This document shows, one piece after another, positions 27,321 to 38,499 of a stretch of 64,000 bases of DNA; positions within the stretch are counted from its first letter, which is position 1, and every line of letters starts with the position of its first letter. The DNA is from Bacteroides nordii WAL 11050 = JCM 12987 (GTDB lineage: Bacteria > Bacteroidota > Bacteroidia > Bacteroidales > Bacteroidaceae). The stretch is taken from positions 1 to 64,000 of the forward strand of contig BAJA01000002.1 in the NCBI GenBank assembly GCA_000613465.1, read 5' to 3'. The position numbers and the translations under genes are program-made. The notes beneath the pieces were generated by a model. That model searched no databases, was not told the origin of the DNA, and saw nothing but the letters and a program-made list of their open reading frames with translations.

Positions 27321-29870
27321 TTATTCTATCAACAACTTTAATATCGACGGACGACTACCACCTTCTGTCAGCACGTAAGCAATATACATTCCGGTAGCTA
27401 AATGTCGCACATCAGCATCATAAGATTTCCTTCCGGGAGCAATATTCAATACCGGTTTTCCATCAAGAGAATACATGGCTAAATTCTTGATTGCATTCTC
27501 ACTTTCCAGATGAAGCACGCCTTGCCGGTACGACATAGTTACCTCTGACAATGAAGCAGAAGGAGTACAGATACCTGTCCCTGTATACGAAACCGTTACC
27601 GATTCAGAATCCGGCGTATCGCCAAAAGAGCCTTCAGCGCGAACGGTATATACGTTTTCTCCGGAAAGCGGAGCGGTATCTGTAAAAGCAGAAGTTGTGG
27701 CAGTGCCAATCTTCTCTCCGTTTCTATAAATCGCATAACCGGTTATGATGGAATGCTCTACCTGCGGATAAACAGCAACGTCGTCTACATGCCACCAGTA
27801 AGACAGCCCCATCTGATTGGTATCATATGCATGAAAAGCGATTTTCATATCATCAGACATATAAGGAGATAAGTCGATATCAACCCGGGTATATTTATTC
27901 ACAACGGAACAATCTGTTTTCAAATCCCATATTTTCTCCCAGGTTGTACCCCCATCCGAACTTACTTCTACATAATAAAAATTAGCGGGATTATTCTTCT
28001 GAGGAGCTGTAGACTTAGAATAAAACGTCAGCGACTTACCTTTAGAGAAAGAAGGAGATATCAGAAATTCATCCTGATGGATATCCTCCCAGGCGTCCAA
28101 CAGGCGCATTGAATAGTTTCCGGTATAGGGTTCTGCATATTTCTCAGACTTTTTCCATACCCATCCCCGGTCACCTTCATTCTTTATTGTCCACTTAGCC
28201 AGACTCTGCGAATCTTCAAAATCTTCCACCAAAGCCGGAGTACCTTCGTGTGGAGCTACCCATGACAAAACAACGGCATTTCCTTCCACTTTGGCTGTCA
28301 AAGCAGAGGGGGACTGTATGAGATTGGAACGCTGTGAAACATTTATTGAAGCGGTAATAGAAGCATCCTCCACTCCTTGTAAATAAAAGACAGCAGTGCG
28401 CAGCTGTGCATTTTCATTCGCAGATTTAGCCTGCAAAATGAGAGTCGACTTACCCGCTTCACCCTGAAGAGGGGTAACCGTCAGCCAATCGGGTATATCT
28501 ACAGCCTTCCAGGCAACATCTGCCTCAACGTTCACTTCAACAGTACTCTCAGCAGTACCACCCAAAGTTACATCCGGTTTCGGGATATAAATCTGAGGCA
28601 TCAGCTCCAGCAAATCAAAAGAGATCGTCTCGCCACAAGAAGATATATTCGCCAACGCGAATTTAGCCTCTTTCCCATCACTATAGAAAGGCTTAAAATC
28701 AGCAGTTCCACCCAAAGAAGTACGTCCGCTTTCAGCACTGAAAGCTGCTTTGCTTATGTCACCATCAAGTTTGGTTGTTCCTCCCGGGCGGAAAAGGTAT
28801 TGTTCGTCCAGACGAGTAGTTCCATTATAGTTCAGATTTCCACCTGTCACATTAGGGTTAATACGATAAACCAGCAAACCGGAGGAAGGCAGACCAATAT
28901 CAAAAGTCCCGGCTTTTTTCCGATACTCTACAATAAAATATTCATCGGAACCGGTAGGCTTTATTTTATAGGCAATATTCTCTTTACTACTGCCTCCCAC
29001 AGGATTCAACGTATACGTACCCGGAGTGGATATTTCGGGAATTTCGTCAATCCATTTGCAGTAACGGTATTTGGTATATGCACTCATCTGCTGGGGAGTC
29101 TTCAGGTTGTCGGACATCAGATCCCACACCCCTACCGGATTCAGATCGTCATTCACATGATAAAGGTCATAAGTACCTAATGTGTGAGACATTTCATGAC
29201 AAAGCACACCTGTATTCAAAGGTACAGGACTCAAAGAACTCCACCCGTTGGCATCATTAAATACCATCAGATAACCTACTATCTTTTTGCCTTTTACATA
29301 AATAGCTTTCTCATCGGGCAATGCCAAATCCGAACGGTGCGGCCAAAGTAAATGCCTGCCACCCAATTCTGAATTCCCACTTACAATAATACAGATATTA
29401 TCAAGCAATCCATCATTGTTGGCATCGATCACTATATCATCAGGTAGATTCTCAGAGAGATAAGCAGCCAGCTCTTTTATCAGAGCCTGTTCGCGTGCAG
29501 CTTTCTCGGTTTCATTGCTATATCCTTGTTCATTGATACTACCTTTCTCTCGATAATATCCACGTTCATTTTTTGCTCTATAAGAAAGAATCTGCGCACC
29601 ATTCGCTTTCGGGAAGAAAGCACTTTTCCAGAAAAGCTGGTCATAGGAGGCTTCACGAAAATAGTTATATACCGAATTTACTCCTGCAGCATCAGCATTA
29701 AACATCGCTTCATAGTAACTGATGGGCTTGTCAAATTGCTCATCGTTCTCTTCATCAGCAAAACTCAGAAAACAAACCAGATTGCTCAACTCACCCTTAT
29801 TCTTTTCGGCAGCCGACAACAGGATCGGAAAGAATAAAACAACGAACCAAAGAATAATATATCTCTTCAT
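27321..29870 (-). CDS. M6-family secreted metalloprotease with fibronectin-like and sorting domains
   Basis: 849 aa. Signal peptide MKRYIILWFVVLFFPILLSAA. The M6 catalytic domain (about 30-400) has the zinc motif CHEMSHTLGTYDLYH, with the HExxH core at about 225-229, and PVGVWDLMSDN with the Met-turn region. A beta-rich BACON/Ig-like stretch (about 430-510), a choice-of-anchor-J/MAM-like module (about 540-690, LVEDFEDSQSLAKWTIKN and SMRLLDAW), an Fn3-like domain and a C-terminal sorting-type domain follow. It is secreted and probably degrades extracellular proteins. It is the last gene of the SusC/SusD operon, which suggests it supplies peptides or trims glycoproteins for import. Confidence 0.88.
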   Translation of the reverse strand: MKRYIILWFVVLFFPILLSAAEKNKGELSNLVCFLSFADEENDEQFDKPISYYEAMFNADAAGVNSVYNYFREASYDQLFWKSAFFPKANGAQILSYRAKNERGYYREKGSINEQGYSNETEKAAREQALIKELAAYLSENLPDDIVIDANNDGLLDNICIIVSGNSELGGRHLLWPHRSDLALPDEKAIYVKGKKIVGYLMVFNDANGWSSLSPVPLNTGVLCHEMSHTLGTYDLYHVNDDLNPVGVWDLMSDNLKTPQQMSAYTKYRYCKWIDEIPEISTPGTYTLNPVGGSSKENIAYKIKPTGSDEYFIVEYRKKAGTFDIGLPSSGLLVYRINPNVTGGNLNYNGTTRLDEQYLFRPGGTTKLDGDISKAAFSAESGRTSLGGTADFKPFYSDGKEAKFALANISSCGETISFDLLELMPQIYIPKPDVTLGGTAESTVEVNVEADVAWKAVDIPDWLTVTPLQGEAGKSTLILQAKSANENAQLRTAVFYLQGVEDASITASINVSQRSNLIQSPSALTAKVEGNAVVLSWVAPHEGTPALVEDFEDSQSLAKWTIKNEGDRGWVWKKSEKYAEPYTGNYSMRLLDAWEDIHQDEFLISPSFSKGKSLTFYSKSTAPQKNNPANFYYVEVSSDGGTTWEKIWDLKTDCSVVNKYTRVDIDLSPYMSDDMKIAFHAYDTNQMGLSYWWHVDDVAVYPQVEHSIITGYAIYRNGEKIGTATTSAFTDTAPLSGENVYTVRAEGSFGDTPDSESVTVSYTGTGICTPSASLSEVTMSYRQGVLHLESENAIKNLAMYSLDGKPVLNIAPGRKSYDADVRHLATGMYIAYVLTEGGSRPSILKLLIE

Positions 29871-29897
29871 CGTTTTACATTATTATAGTAAATAAAA

Positions 29898-29953
29898 AGA
29901 GGGAAGCAGTCGCTATCTCATCAAAAGGATGAAAATAAGCAAACGCTTCCCTA
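29898..29953 (-). terminator. Stem-loop between operon genes
   Basis: On the minus strand AGGGAAGCG ... CTGCTTCCCT closes a loop with an inner TCATC/GATGA stem, followed by CTTTTTATT. It lies 9 bases past the stop of the 300-aa secreted gene. It may end that transcript or lower expression of the M6 gene downstream. Confidence 0.65.
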
Positions 29954-29961
29954 TAAAATTA

Positions 29962-30864
29962 TCAACGGATAACGATCTTCTTAGTTCGTTCGGTAGTGCC
30001 CATTTTTGCTTTCACTACATAGATACCTTTTTCCAAAGGAGACAGGTTCATCTCATTTGTGGTAGCGGATGCAGCCAATGTGCCGGCAGTAGTGTAAATC
30101 TGTATATCGGCAACCTCACCTAAAGACAACACAGTACCATCAAATGCTATTTCAGCATTAGCAGATTGATTGTAGATACCGGTCGGTTTGGTAGAAGTTA
30201 GTACTTTCATACCATGGATGTAAAGAGGGGCTTTCGTTAATGATTCGAATCGTGCATACATAGGAGCATCCGATTTTAACTTAAAATGAGGTTCATCCCC
30301 ATTATCTAAAGTCTCAATCTGAGTCCACTCTTTCTGACCACCACCACTCATTAATGGCTTAAATATGGTTGTAAAAGCAGCCGAAACAATCGAATAGTCT
30401 TTAAAGCTTTTGCTTTGATCTGTAGTTCCTAGCATACGAACATAAGTTGTCACTCCACTTGATACAAATAAGTTAAAAGAGACACATGACGGCATACGTA
30501 CAACAAATCCACCACCATTTGCAGTCATACCCGCACTGGAGCTCGCCGTAACAATAGCACCCGTCTTTGCTTTTTCTCCTCCAATTTCTTTATCTGTACC
30601 AGCTCCTTTTACTTCTGAATCAACAGTAGTATCCTCATAATCTCCAAAATCCGCACAGATTAATTGGATAATCTTCCCATCCGGATCTATCTTTCCATCC
30701 TCATTATTTGCCTGACCGATGTACTTATCTATCTTCTCTTGTGTGTCAAACCAAATCCAACCATTTGCATCAACATCAGCTGGATCAAACAAATTATACT
30801 CTTGCGCATTTGCAAATAATATTGCTCCAAAAGCCATTAATAATGTCGTAATTTTCCTTCTCAT
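29962..30864 (-). CDS. Secreted protein with sorting-type C-terminal domain, SusCD-linked
   Basis: 300 aa. Signal peptide MRRKITTLLMAFGAILFANA. The body (about 25-215) is beta-rich and unrecognised, including DANGWIWFDTQEKIDKYIGQ and SMTANGGGFVVRMPSCVSFN-like stretches. A final beta-sandwich (about 225-300) reads VLSLGEVADIQIYTTAGTL ... LEKGIYVVKAKMGTTERTKKIVIR, the same type as at 22651, 27321 and 38500. The position directly after susD is often occupied by surface glycan- or peptide-binding proteins (SusE/F-like), so a ligand-binding role is plausible, but no known domain is visible. Confidence 0.65.
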   Translation of the reverse strand: MRRKITTLLMAFGAILFANAQEYNLFDPADVDANGWIWFDTQEKIDKYIGQANNEDGKIDPDGKIIQLICADFGDYEDTTVDSEVKGAGTDKEIGGEKAKTGAIVTASSSAGMTANGGGFVVRMPSCVSFNLFVSSGVTTYVRMLGTTDQSKSFKDYSIVSAAFTTIFKPLMSGGGQKEWTQIETLDNGDEPHFKLKSDAPMYARFESLTKAPLYIHGMKVLTSTKPTGIYNQSANAEIAFDGTVLSLGEVADIQIYTTAGTLAASATTNEMNLSPLEKGIYVVKAKMGTTERTKKIVIR

Positions 30865-30902
30865 ACAATTTTCTTTTTAGTTAATAATGTTATTGATTTG
30901 TA

Positions 30903-32660
30903 TTAAACTTCATACCACTCAGGATTTTGCTCAATGCCATGATAACGTACTTCGTCCCATGGTATCGGCAAGTAATACTGCATCTGACGGAACTCACGTA
31001 CACGCTTAGGATATTTGTTCATATTTGAAATCTGATAAACAGGGTCTTTTCCTTCTTCTTTTACTATCTTCATAGCCTTTAACGGATTGGTAGCACCACT
31101 CATCTTTTCGATAGCAACTCCCCAACGAAGCAAATCCCAATAAGTCGTTTCTTCAAAAGCCATTTCTACACGACGTTCATTCACCAGTTGCTCCCAAGTA
31201 AGACTCGGCAATTCATCCATATGAACGCGACGGCGAATCTGATTTACTTTATCTAATGCATCATCCACCCGATTCTGTAAAAAGTCTATTTCGGCATAAT
31301 CCAACAATACCTCTGCATAACGCCAGATGATGTAGTTCTGCTTACTCGCATAAGACTCATCATTATCGATCTTCTGAGTTTCATCTACAAACTTTCCTAA
31401 ATAATAACCGGTTTTTGTTACAGCAGCCGTTTCAGAAGTTCCATACGGTGTCAAATCTTCACCCGCCACTTCTTTGCCGTTTACTTTATTATAATGAATC
31501 TCCATCACGCGCCCCCGGAAAGTACAACCATCATACAACACATTTGCATAAAAACGATAATCCCGGTTATCATACGGATGTTTGGCATCATACGCTTTGC
31601 CATCACGCATACCATATTCATCTACATGGTTCTGGGTAGGCGAATAAGCAGCCACCGTTCCTCCATAATAAGGTGAAACCGATTCCCGGTCGAGCTTATG
31701 TCCGAATCCATTCGAGAAATCACCATCGTTAGAGTGCTGTACTTCCCAAATTGATTCCTGACTATTCTTTGTTAAAAAGATCTGTCGATACTGCTCCTTT
31801 ATCTGATCTTGTGTTGATCCGGTAATCTGTATCAACGAATAAGGCAACTTCATCAGTTCATCATACGCCTTGGCTGCCGCTGTCAACATAGCATCCGAAC
31901 GATCATCCGGAAATCCGAGGTATGACTTCTCCTGATTCTGATATATTTTGCTGGCTGCCCAAAAATAAGTTTTAGCCTTTAACATCAAAGCAGCTCCTCT
32001 GGTAGCACGTCCGATATCGGAAGTCTCCAATTTCTCAGATAAAAGAGAAGCAGCCAAGTCAGCCTCTTCGGCAATAAAGTTTACCATCTCTTCATAAGAA
32101 GCACGAGGAAACTTTGTACCATCATACAAAGGATCATAATTGTTTTTTAACAACAAAACACCTCCAAACTGCCGAAGCAACATGTAATAGTAATAAGCAC
32201 GAAAGAAATGTGCTTCACCCAACACCCGCTTTTTATGATCGCCGTTGCGAATCTTATCCTGATTTTCAAACAAAAGATTAATAGACTGAATACGTGTATA
32301 GTAATTGGTCCAATTCACAAGTCCTCTACGTGTTACTTCGGCCGGAGTACTTTTCAAGATATCCCCATACGCTGTATTATACCAGTCTGATTTACTAATA
32401 GTAATCTGATCTCCATACCAAGGAAGATAATCACGGCATGCTCCTTTCAGGAGAGCAGTGGAAGGCATATAAACAGAAAAGCCATTACTCATGTTACGAT
32501 ACCATGGTAGTACATATTCATCAAGTAGTAACTGGCTTCCCCAGATAGATTCCTGAGATAATTTATCATTAGGAACATCGCGGAATATACCGTCACATCC
32601 GGAAAAACCGAACGTCCCTCCTAAGAATAAAAAAGATATTATATATTTTCTCAACTGCAT
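30903..32660 (-). CDS. RagB/SusD nutrient-uptake outer membrane lipoprotein
   Basis: 585 aa from ATG 32660 (MQLRKYIISFLFLGGTFGFS, lipobox FGFSGC). The 123 bases of open frame upstream overlap the susC end and are not coding in this frame. SusD hallmarks include the N-terminal TPR-like region (NWTNYYTRIQSINLLFENQD, EAHFFRAYYYYMLLRQFGGV) and the C-terminal signature WRYAEVLLDYAEIDFLQN, VNQIRRRVHMDELP and WDLLRWGVAIEKM. It caps the SusC channel and binds ligand at the cell surface. It follows susC by 32 bases. The ligand is not readable from sequence; linked proteases suggest peptide or glycopeptide. Confidence 0.93.
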   Translation of the reverse strand: MQLRKYIISFLFLGGTFGFSGCDGIFRDVPNDKLSQESIWGSQLLLDEYVLPWYRNMSNGFSVYMPSTALLKGACRDYLPWYGDQITISKSDWYNTAYGDILKSTPAEVTRRGLVNWTNYYTRIQSINLLFENQDKIRNGDHKKRVLGEAHFFRAYYYYMLLRQFGGVLLLKNNYDPLYDGTKFPRASYEEMVNFIAEEADLAASLLSEKLETSDIGRATRGAALMLKAKTYFWAASKIYQNQEKSYLGFPDDRSDAMLTAAAKAYDELMKLPYSLIQITGSTQDQIKEQYRQIFLTKNSQESIWEVQHSNDGDFSNGFGHKLDRESVSPYYGGTVAAYSPTQNHVDEYGMRDGKAYDAKHPYDNRDYRFYANVLYDGCTFRGRVMEIHYNKVNGKEVAGEDLTPYGTSETAAVTKTGYYLGKFVDETQKIDNDESYASKQNYIIWRYAEVLLDYAEIDFLQNRVDDALDKVNQIRRRVHMDELPSLTWEQLVNERRVEMAFEETTYWDLLRWGVAIEKMSGATNPLKAMKIVKEEGKDPVYQISNMNKYPKRVREFRQMQYYLPIPWDEVRYHGIEQNPEWYEV

Positions 32661-32692
32661 ACTCTTTCTGTTTTTATTGTGAAATATTCTAT

Positions 32693-35600
32693 TTAAAAAC
32701 CTAAACTCAATGTTACACCATAAGAGCGCTGTATCGGATATCCACGTAGAGATTCCGGATCCATGTCCTTCAATGTAGACCACGTAAACAGGTTACTTCC
32801 CTGAAGAGAAAGACTGGCTGAGGAGAGTTTCATTTTCTTTAATGTTTCTCCAGAAAAAGAATATCCTAACGACAGAGATTTCAAACGAATAAAATCACAA
32901 TCTTTCACCCAAAAAGTTGATTCTTTTCGATTGTTATCATTCTTATTGGCAAACTTGATACGCGGATAGACAGCATTCGGATTGTCTTCAGACCACGAGT
33001 CGGCGACATGATATTTTTGGAAACGTTGCAAACTGCCATTTTGTAATGTATACAACTCCGTTATCTGTTGCTGATATCCGGATACCCCCTGAAACATAGC
33101 ATTCAGAAAGAAACCTTTATATTTAATGCCCAAGCGTAAACTCATCGTCATTTCCGGATTAGAAGAATTCTTTACCGCAATCTTATCCAAGTCGGTAAGT
33201 TCGCCATCACCATTCTGATCTTTGTATTTAATATCACCAGGTCCAAGTGTCACATTCCCCTGTCCATCCTGATTCAGTTCATAATTATCAATTTCCTCTT
33301 GTGTCTGAAAGAGTCCGTCAGCTTCATACATCCACCAAACCATACTACTTTTACCTACACGACGACGATTAGGGGCAATAGATGATTCATCTCCATAATC
33401 CAATACCCTGTCTCTCGTTTGTGCCAACGTAAGAGTTAAATCATATTTCACCTTTTGAATGGTATTACGGTGAGACAATGTCAAATCCCATCCCCATGCC
33501 TTTATTTCACCAAAATTCATATTGGGCGGATTACTATCAACTCCGGTTGAAGGCGGATATAAATAAGAAGGAGCAATAGTGATCATATTGGTATTATAGC
33601 GCCAGTAGTATTCAAAAGAAAGCCCAAAACGGTTTCCCCAGAATCCAAGATCGGTAGCTAAATTATAAGTACGTGATCGCCCCCATTTCAAGTCGGGATT
33701 CGGGAAGCTACTGGTATCCATTACAATACCCGGTTTTAGTCCTCCACCGATATTATATCCCTGGCGTACCACATACATGTATTTCATTAAATAAGAATAA
33801 TTATCTACTGAACCATCATCGCCCAAGACACCAACAGAACCTCGGAATTTCACATTTGAAAGTACGGGTTGGTCCCAGTTTCTAAAAAAACTTTCATTGG
33901 ATAATACCCAGGAGGCAGAAGCTGTAGGGAAAAATCCCCAACGATTATCAGGGTGAAATTTAGTGGAACCATCGACACGGAAACTGCCTTCGATAAAATA
34001 ACGGTTACCATAACCATAAGTAGCACGACCTATTAATGAAGCACGTTGCGTGTAAACCTCACTTCCTGTTAGTTTAGCTGAAGTAGCAGTTCCCATTATT
34101 TCCGGATAAATGCCCGGCATATCTTCATTTTTCCCGGTAAGATAACGATTTTTATAATCCTGATAATTAACAACTATCAATCCGGAAACATCATGTTTCC
34201 CAGCAAAAGTATGATTATAATTTGCTCCAAATTCCAATAACTTATTGTCCACAAAACGATTGGTTTCTTCTAATGTTATCTTGGCTTTGGGATAGGTAGT
34301 TAACGGATCTTCTGTTATATCTCCCGTTTGCTCATCATACAAATAAAGTGTCACAGGGCTATCAAATGTTTTCTGAGTGGAATTGTTATTGTCAAATGTG
34401 GCACGTAAATAGGCAGAAAGTCCTTTTACCCATGGTACATCATAATTCAAAGAAGCGGTTATAGTACCCATATTCATCTTATTCCGAATATATCCTCCCA
34501 AACCATCAACAGCAACCAAGGGATTACTACCACTGATACTGGCAAGTTCGCCATTGGTATACCGTAAAGTTTGTACCGGAGAAAAATTATAAGCTGCATC
34601 AATGGTAGAATAACTCGTATTTTTATTCTCTGAACGGGTTCCAGTCATATCCAATGATAAAACAAGTCCCTTCAGCAAAGTTGCATCCAGTTTCATGGAA
34701 TAATTAAATCGATCACGTCCTACCCCACTATATAATCCTTTGGTATTGGTATACCCACCGGACATGTAATACTTCACAAAACTATTTCCCCCAGTAACTG
34801 ACACACTATGTATGGTAGAATAACCGAATTTATCAAGATAGTCTATCAGATTTTCATCACCATATTTATTAGGGTTAGCATGTGTACGAATCATTTCCAG
34901 CTGCTCTTCAGTATAAGGAGTATTAGTAGTAGAAGGCGTATTCTCTACTGCGCGATTATACAATTTGGCATATTCATACGCATTTAAAAATTCCGGCAAA
35001 CGAGTTGCCTGCTGCAAATTAAACTGTCCCCTGTAGTTCACAGATATTTTCTGATTACCGGCAGCACGTTTTGTCTGAACCAGAATAACCCCATTGGCAG
35101 CACGGGCGCCATAAACAGCAGCGGCAGCACCATCCTTCAGTACAGAAATACTCTCAATATCATCCGGATTCAAATCAGAAAGACGCATTTCGCCTTCAGA
35201 AGAATTTGTTCCGAAACGAGGGACACCGTCAATAACCAGCAGAGGTGCACCATTTATTCCACGAATGTGTATATTCGATTCTTTTGCAGTACTTGGATCG
35301 CCACTGGTAGCCATTACCTGCAAACCGGCTACCTGTCCGCTCAAAGCCTCATCAATATTAATAGTAGGCATCTGCAATAAATCATCACTACGCACAACTT
35401 CTACCGAACTGGTCAAAGAAGATTTCTTCTGTGTTCCATATCCTATGACTACAATTTCATCCAGTTGCTGTGCATCATCCTTCAGCACTATTTTTAAATT
35501 ATTCTCTCCCGGTTTCAATCGAATCTCCTGAGATTGATAACCTATAAACGAAACAATCAGAATCGTTTCTTTACTGGGAACCAGCAAAGTGAAATTGCCA

Positions 35601-35776
35601 TCCAGGTCAGTAATCGTTCCGCTATCGGCTCCTTTTATTTTAATATTTGCACCAACAATCGTTTCACCGGATGTATCAAAAACTTTTCCGTTCAATGAAT
35701 AGTTTTTTTGCATTTTGCCCCCAAACACCATAAGAAAGGCAACACAAAAAAATAAATAGATAGAAGATTCTATTCA
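32693..35776 (-). CDS. SusC/RagA TonB-linked outer membrane transporter, frameshift at signal peptide
   Basis: About 1027 aa. The signal peptide starts at ATG 35776 (MNRIFYLFIFLCCLSYGVWG, then QNAKK). It is one base out of frame with the rest because a T-run on the plus strand (35703-35709) has seven bases, where eight are needed to read AKKNYSLNGKVFDTSGE. After that come a carboxypeptidase-regulatory-like domain (about 30-110), a plug with DEIVVIGYGTQKKSSLTSSV and LLVIDGVPR ... VYGARAANGVILVQTKR, and a large beta-barrel ending in LSLGF. It moves ligands delivered by SusD, powered by TonB. The internal ATG at 35731 leaves no signal peptide, which supports the longer reading. Confidence 0.92.
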
Positions 35777-35789
35777 TATAATTTATTTA

Positions 35790-38360
35790 TTAGTTATTTT
35801 TCAAAGTACGTTCAATCAGTAATAACTGATAATCATAAAAATCACGAGTGTCTCCGGTAGAGGCAGCTCTACGACTTTTGTATAACTGGGCAATCTTATT
35901 TAGTCGTCCGGTCATCACTGCCGCCAGTTGCTCTTTGGATAGTGTGGGCAGACCAAAGTTGATTCGTGTGAACGAACTCTCATGACCATGTATGTGACTA
36001 CATGGTAAAGCAGGTTCGCATGTTTGCCGTAACACTTCTTCATAGTCAGCTAAGGCAGTAGATGCCTTTTTTTCAGCAACCTTACCTAAACCGGTATAGT
36101 TAATCATCAAAGCAACAGCAGCCGACTGAATATTCATATCCGCCTGTGATAGCTTTACCCCCTGATAAGTAGGCTTGAACATTTCAGAGAAAGCATCATC
36201 CAGATAAGCATTTAAAGTATAATTAATTTTAGGATTCATTTGCCCTCCCTCGTTGATACGATATAATGCAGCTGAGTTTAGTAAAGCTCCTACAACGGAA
36301 GACTGCAGTTTGTCATTCACGTTCATGTTTACATCCAGCTTTACAATCAATTCTTTGGGAGTCAGCCAATCATTATAGGTACGTGCCTGATTTAACAGCC
36401 ACAACATCGCTTTCTTCTGCATAGCCTTATCGATATAATTTTTGGCCGATGCATCTTCACCCTGCCGAACTTCCTGAAAACGGATACCACCAATATAAGG
36501 CATCACATGACGTAAATGCCGTGTATACTGCCGTACAACTTCAATATACATATTTTCAACATCGTCATAACGCGCTCCCTCATCAAAAGTCCATGTTTCC
36601 AGATTCTTCATTATAATCTTCAGGTTATGGATAGCCATATCTCCGGCTTTCAAATGATCATTTCCCAAATCCTCAGACTGATCGGTCGGGTCAACCACTC
36701 CGAATACCTGCTGTGCTCCGAACTCATACATGGGATCGGCTTTCTTTTCTTCAATCCAGGCATCCAATGTCTTTTTCTCTTTCTCCGGTGTATCGGCCCC
36801 CTGAATCAACCGATATCCCCAATTGATAGCATGAATATCATATACTCCCAAAATAGGTGGAGTCAATTTTACTCCTTTTTCCAAATCTCCAGGCTGGGCT
36901 ATGTAATTGTTTCTGGCATAGTCCATAATACTTGGAGTTGTTCCATACCTCTGTGTAAACTCCGGGCTACGCAACGAATCTACAGGAAAGGAATAACTGG
37001 CTCCCATATTGTGCATCAATCCAAGCGTATGCCCTATCTCATGTGCAGCAGCATATCGTATGGCTTCCTGCATCACTTCATCATCAAACACAGCTTTACG
37101 CACACGGCTATCAACCGCAGCCGTTTGTACAAAACGCCAGTTGTGTAATAAAGAAATCACATTATGATACCAGATTACATCTGCCGTAAGTATCTCTCCC
37201 GTACGCGGATCAATATAACTGGGCCCCATCGCATTAGCAATAGAAGTCGCTGCATATTTCACACAACTGTAACGCATATCATCCGGATCAAAATTCGGAT
37301 CATTACTGGGATAATCCAATGCCTTCACTACATTCTTAAAACCAGCCGTTTGAAATGCCATATTCCAGTCTTCAATACCTTGTTTCACCACCGTACGCCA
37401 TTTTTCCGGAAAAGCAGTATCTACATAAAATACAATAGGTTTCATAGGTTCTACCAATTCTCCTTTAAAGTATTTCTCCAAATCTTCTTTTTGGGGTTCC
37501 AATCTCCAACGATGAATAAAAGTTTGTGGTACAATTTTATCTTTAGACGAGGTGTATAAACTCTTATCCGAGCTAAAATACCCTACTCTATTATCTTGCA
37601 GACGCATAGGCATCAATGTGTCAGGCAAAACAAATAACGAACGATGTACTGTTACTGAATAAGGCTGATTCAAAGGAGTAGTAGTAAATGACAGCAAACT
37701 CTTTATTTCAATATTATTCGGGAAAGTTTTTACACTCAAAATATTGGAAGCATCTGATGCAAAAGTTCCCTTCAGGGAGTTTCCACCACCAAATAGTTTT
37801 GCCAAAGGACTCTCCTGTTTAATCGGACTGATACATTTCTCATTTCCCCCAAAGAAGGAAGTAACATCTATGACAACATTATCCATATTACGAGCAACAA
37901 TCTTAAATCCTTTCAATACCGGATCAGCAAAATTCTTATCAAAAGCAGGTAAAATCGGATCATTCCGGTCTACGATATTGCTGCTTTGTACTAAATGCAT
38001 ATAAACCTTCTGATCATCTTTACTGAAACGAATCATCAACGGAGTAGTTGCCATTTGCCCGGCTACATAATCTTGTGTATTACTGGTCTCAGCAATACGG
38101 TTTGCCAATAGATAAGTATGTGAAAAGGCTGAATCAGGTATCTCAAAATATAAATTATTCTCTTTTTTACTCAAAAAAGTAGTAAATAACCCCTTCTTGG
38201 ATACAGCATCCTTAGTTACTTTTTTATAATCCGCATTAACAGAATCCTTCTTTAATTCGATTGGATTAATGACTTTTTTCTTATTCTTTTTTGCTACTGT
38301 AGCATTAGAAACCCCACTAACAAAAAGAAGCAAAACCAACAGTCCTATTATCTTTTTCAT
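35790..38360 (-). CDS. Zinc-dependent metalloprotease, DUF5117/DUF5118 type
   Basis: About 856 aa from ATG 38360 (MKKIIGLLVLLLFVSGVSNA signal peptide). DUF5118/DUF5117-like N-terminal regions (about 40-400) precede a metzincin-like zinc site AAHEIGHTLGLMHNMGAS (about 438-455, HExxHxxGxxH) with a downstream SIMDYARNNY Met-turn. The C-terminal helical part is long and ends LLLIERTLKNN. It is presumably periplasmic or exported. It is the first gene of the run protease-susC-susD-secreted-M6, 13 bases upstream of the susC start, so the two are co-transcribed. This supports a proteolytic nutrient-uptake role. Confidence 0.88.
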   Translation of the reverse strand: MKKIIGLLVLLLFVSGVSNATVAKKNKKKVINPIELKKDSVNADYKKVTKDAVSKKGLFTTFLSKKENNLYFEIPDSAFSHTYLLANRIAETSNTQDYVAGQMATTPLMIRFSKDDQKVYMHLVQSSNIVDRNDPILPAFDKNFADPVLKGFKIVARNMDNVVIDVTSFFGGNEKCISPIKQESPLAKLFGGGNSLKGTFASDASNILSVKTFPNNIEIKSLLSFTTTPLNQPYSVTVHRSLFVLPDTLMPMRLQDNRVGYFSSDKSLYTSSKDKIVPQTFIHRWRLEPQKEDLEKYFKGELVEPMKPIVFYVDTAFPEKWRTVVKQGIEDWNMAFQTAGFKNVVKALDYPSNDPNFDPDDMRYSCVKYAATSIANAMGPSYIDPRTGEILTADVIWYHNVISLLHNWRFVQTAAVDSRVRKAVFDDEVMQEAIRYAAAHEIGHTLGLMHNMGASYSFPVDSLRSPEFTQRYGTTPSIMDYARNNYIAQPGDLEKGVKLTPPILGVYDIHAINWGYRLIQGADTPEKEKKTLDAWIEEKKADPMYEFGAQQVFGVVDPTDQSEDLGNDHLKAGDMAIHNLKIIMKNLETWTFDEGARYDDVENMYIEVVRQYTRHLRHVMPYIGGIRFQEVRQGEDASAKNYIDKAMQKKAMLWLLNQARTYNDWLTPKELIVKLDVNMNVNDKLQSSVVGALLNSAALYRINEGGQMNPKINYTLNAYLDDAFSEMFKPTYQGVKLSQADMNIQSAAVALMINYTGLGKVAEKKASTALADYEEVLRQTCEPALPCSHIHGHESSFTRINFGLPTLSKEQLAAVMTGRLNKIAQLYKSRRAASTGDTRDFYDYQLLLIERTLKNN

Positions 38361-38464
38361 ACAACACATATATATTATTTCTCTTTTTTTTCAAAAATCA
38401 TAGTAATTTCGCACACTATTTTCTAACAAAAACAATACTTTTTTCGGTAATTTGGTTTCTTTTT

Positions 38465-38475
38465 CATAGTTTTGC
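38465..38475 (+). promoter_or_regulatory. -7-like box upstream of the LRR gene
   Basis: TAGTTTTG (about 38467-38474) fits TAnnTTTG and lies about 25 bases before the ATG at 38500, in the gap divergent from the protease gene. The -33 match is poor. Confidence 0.4.
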
Positions 38476-38499
38476 AAAACTAATCAAATAATAATTATT

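Noticed and set aside
36516..37148. 210-codon frame opposite the DUF5117 protease
   Set aside because: Antisense to a well-supported gene, with no recognisable domains.
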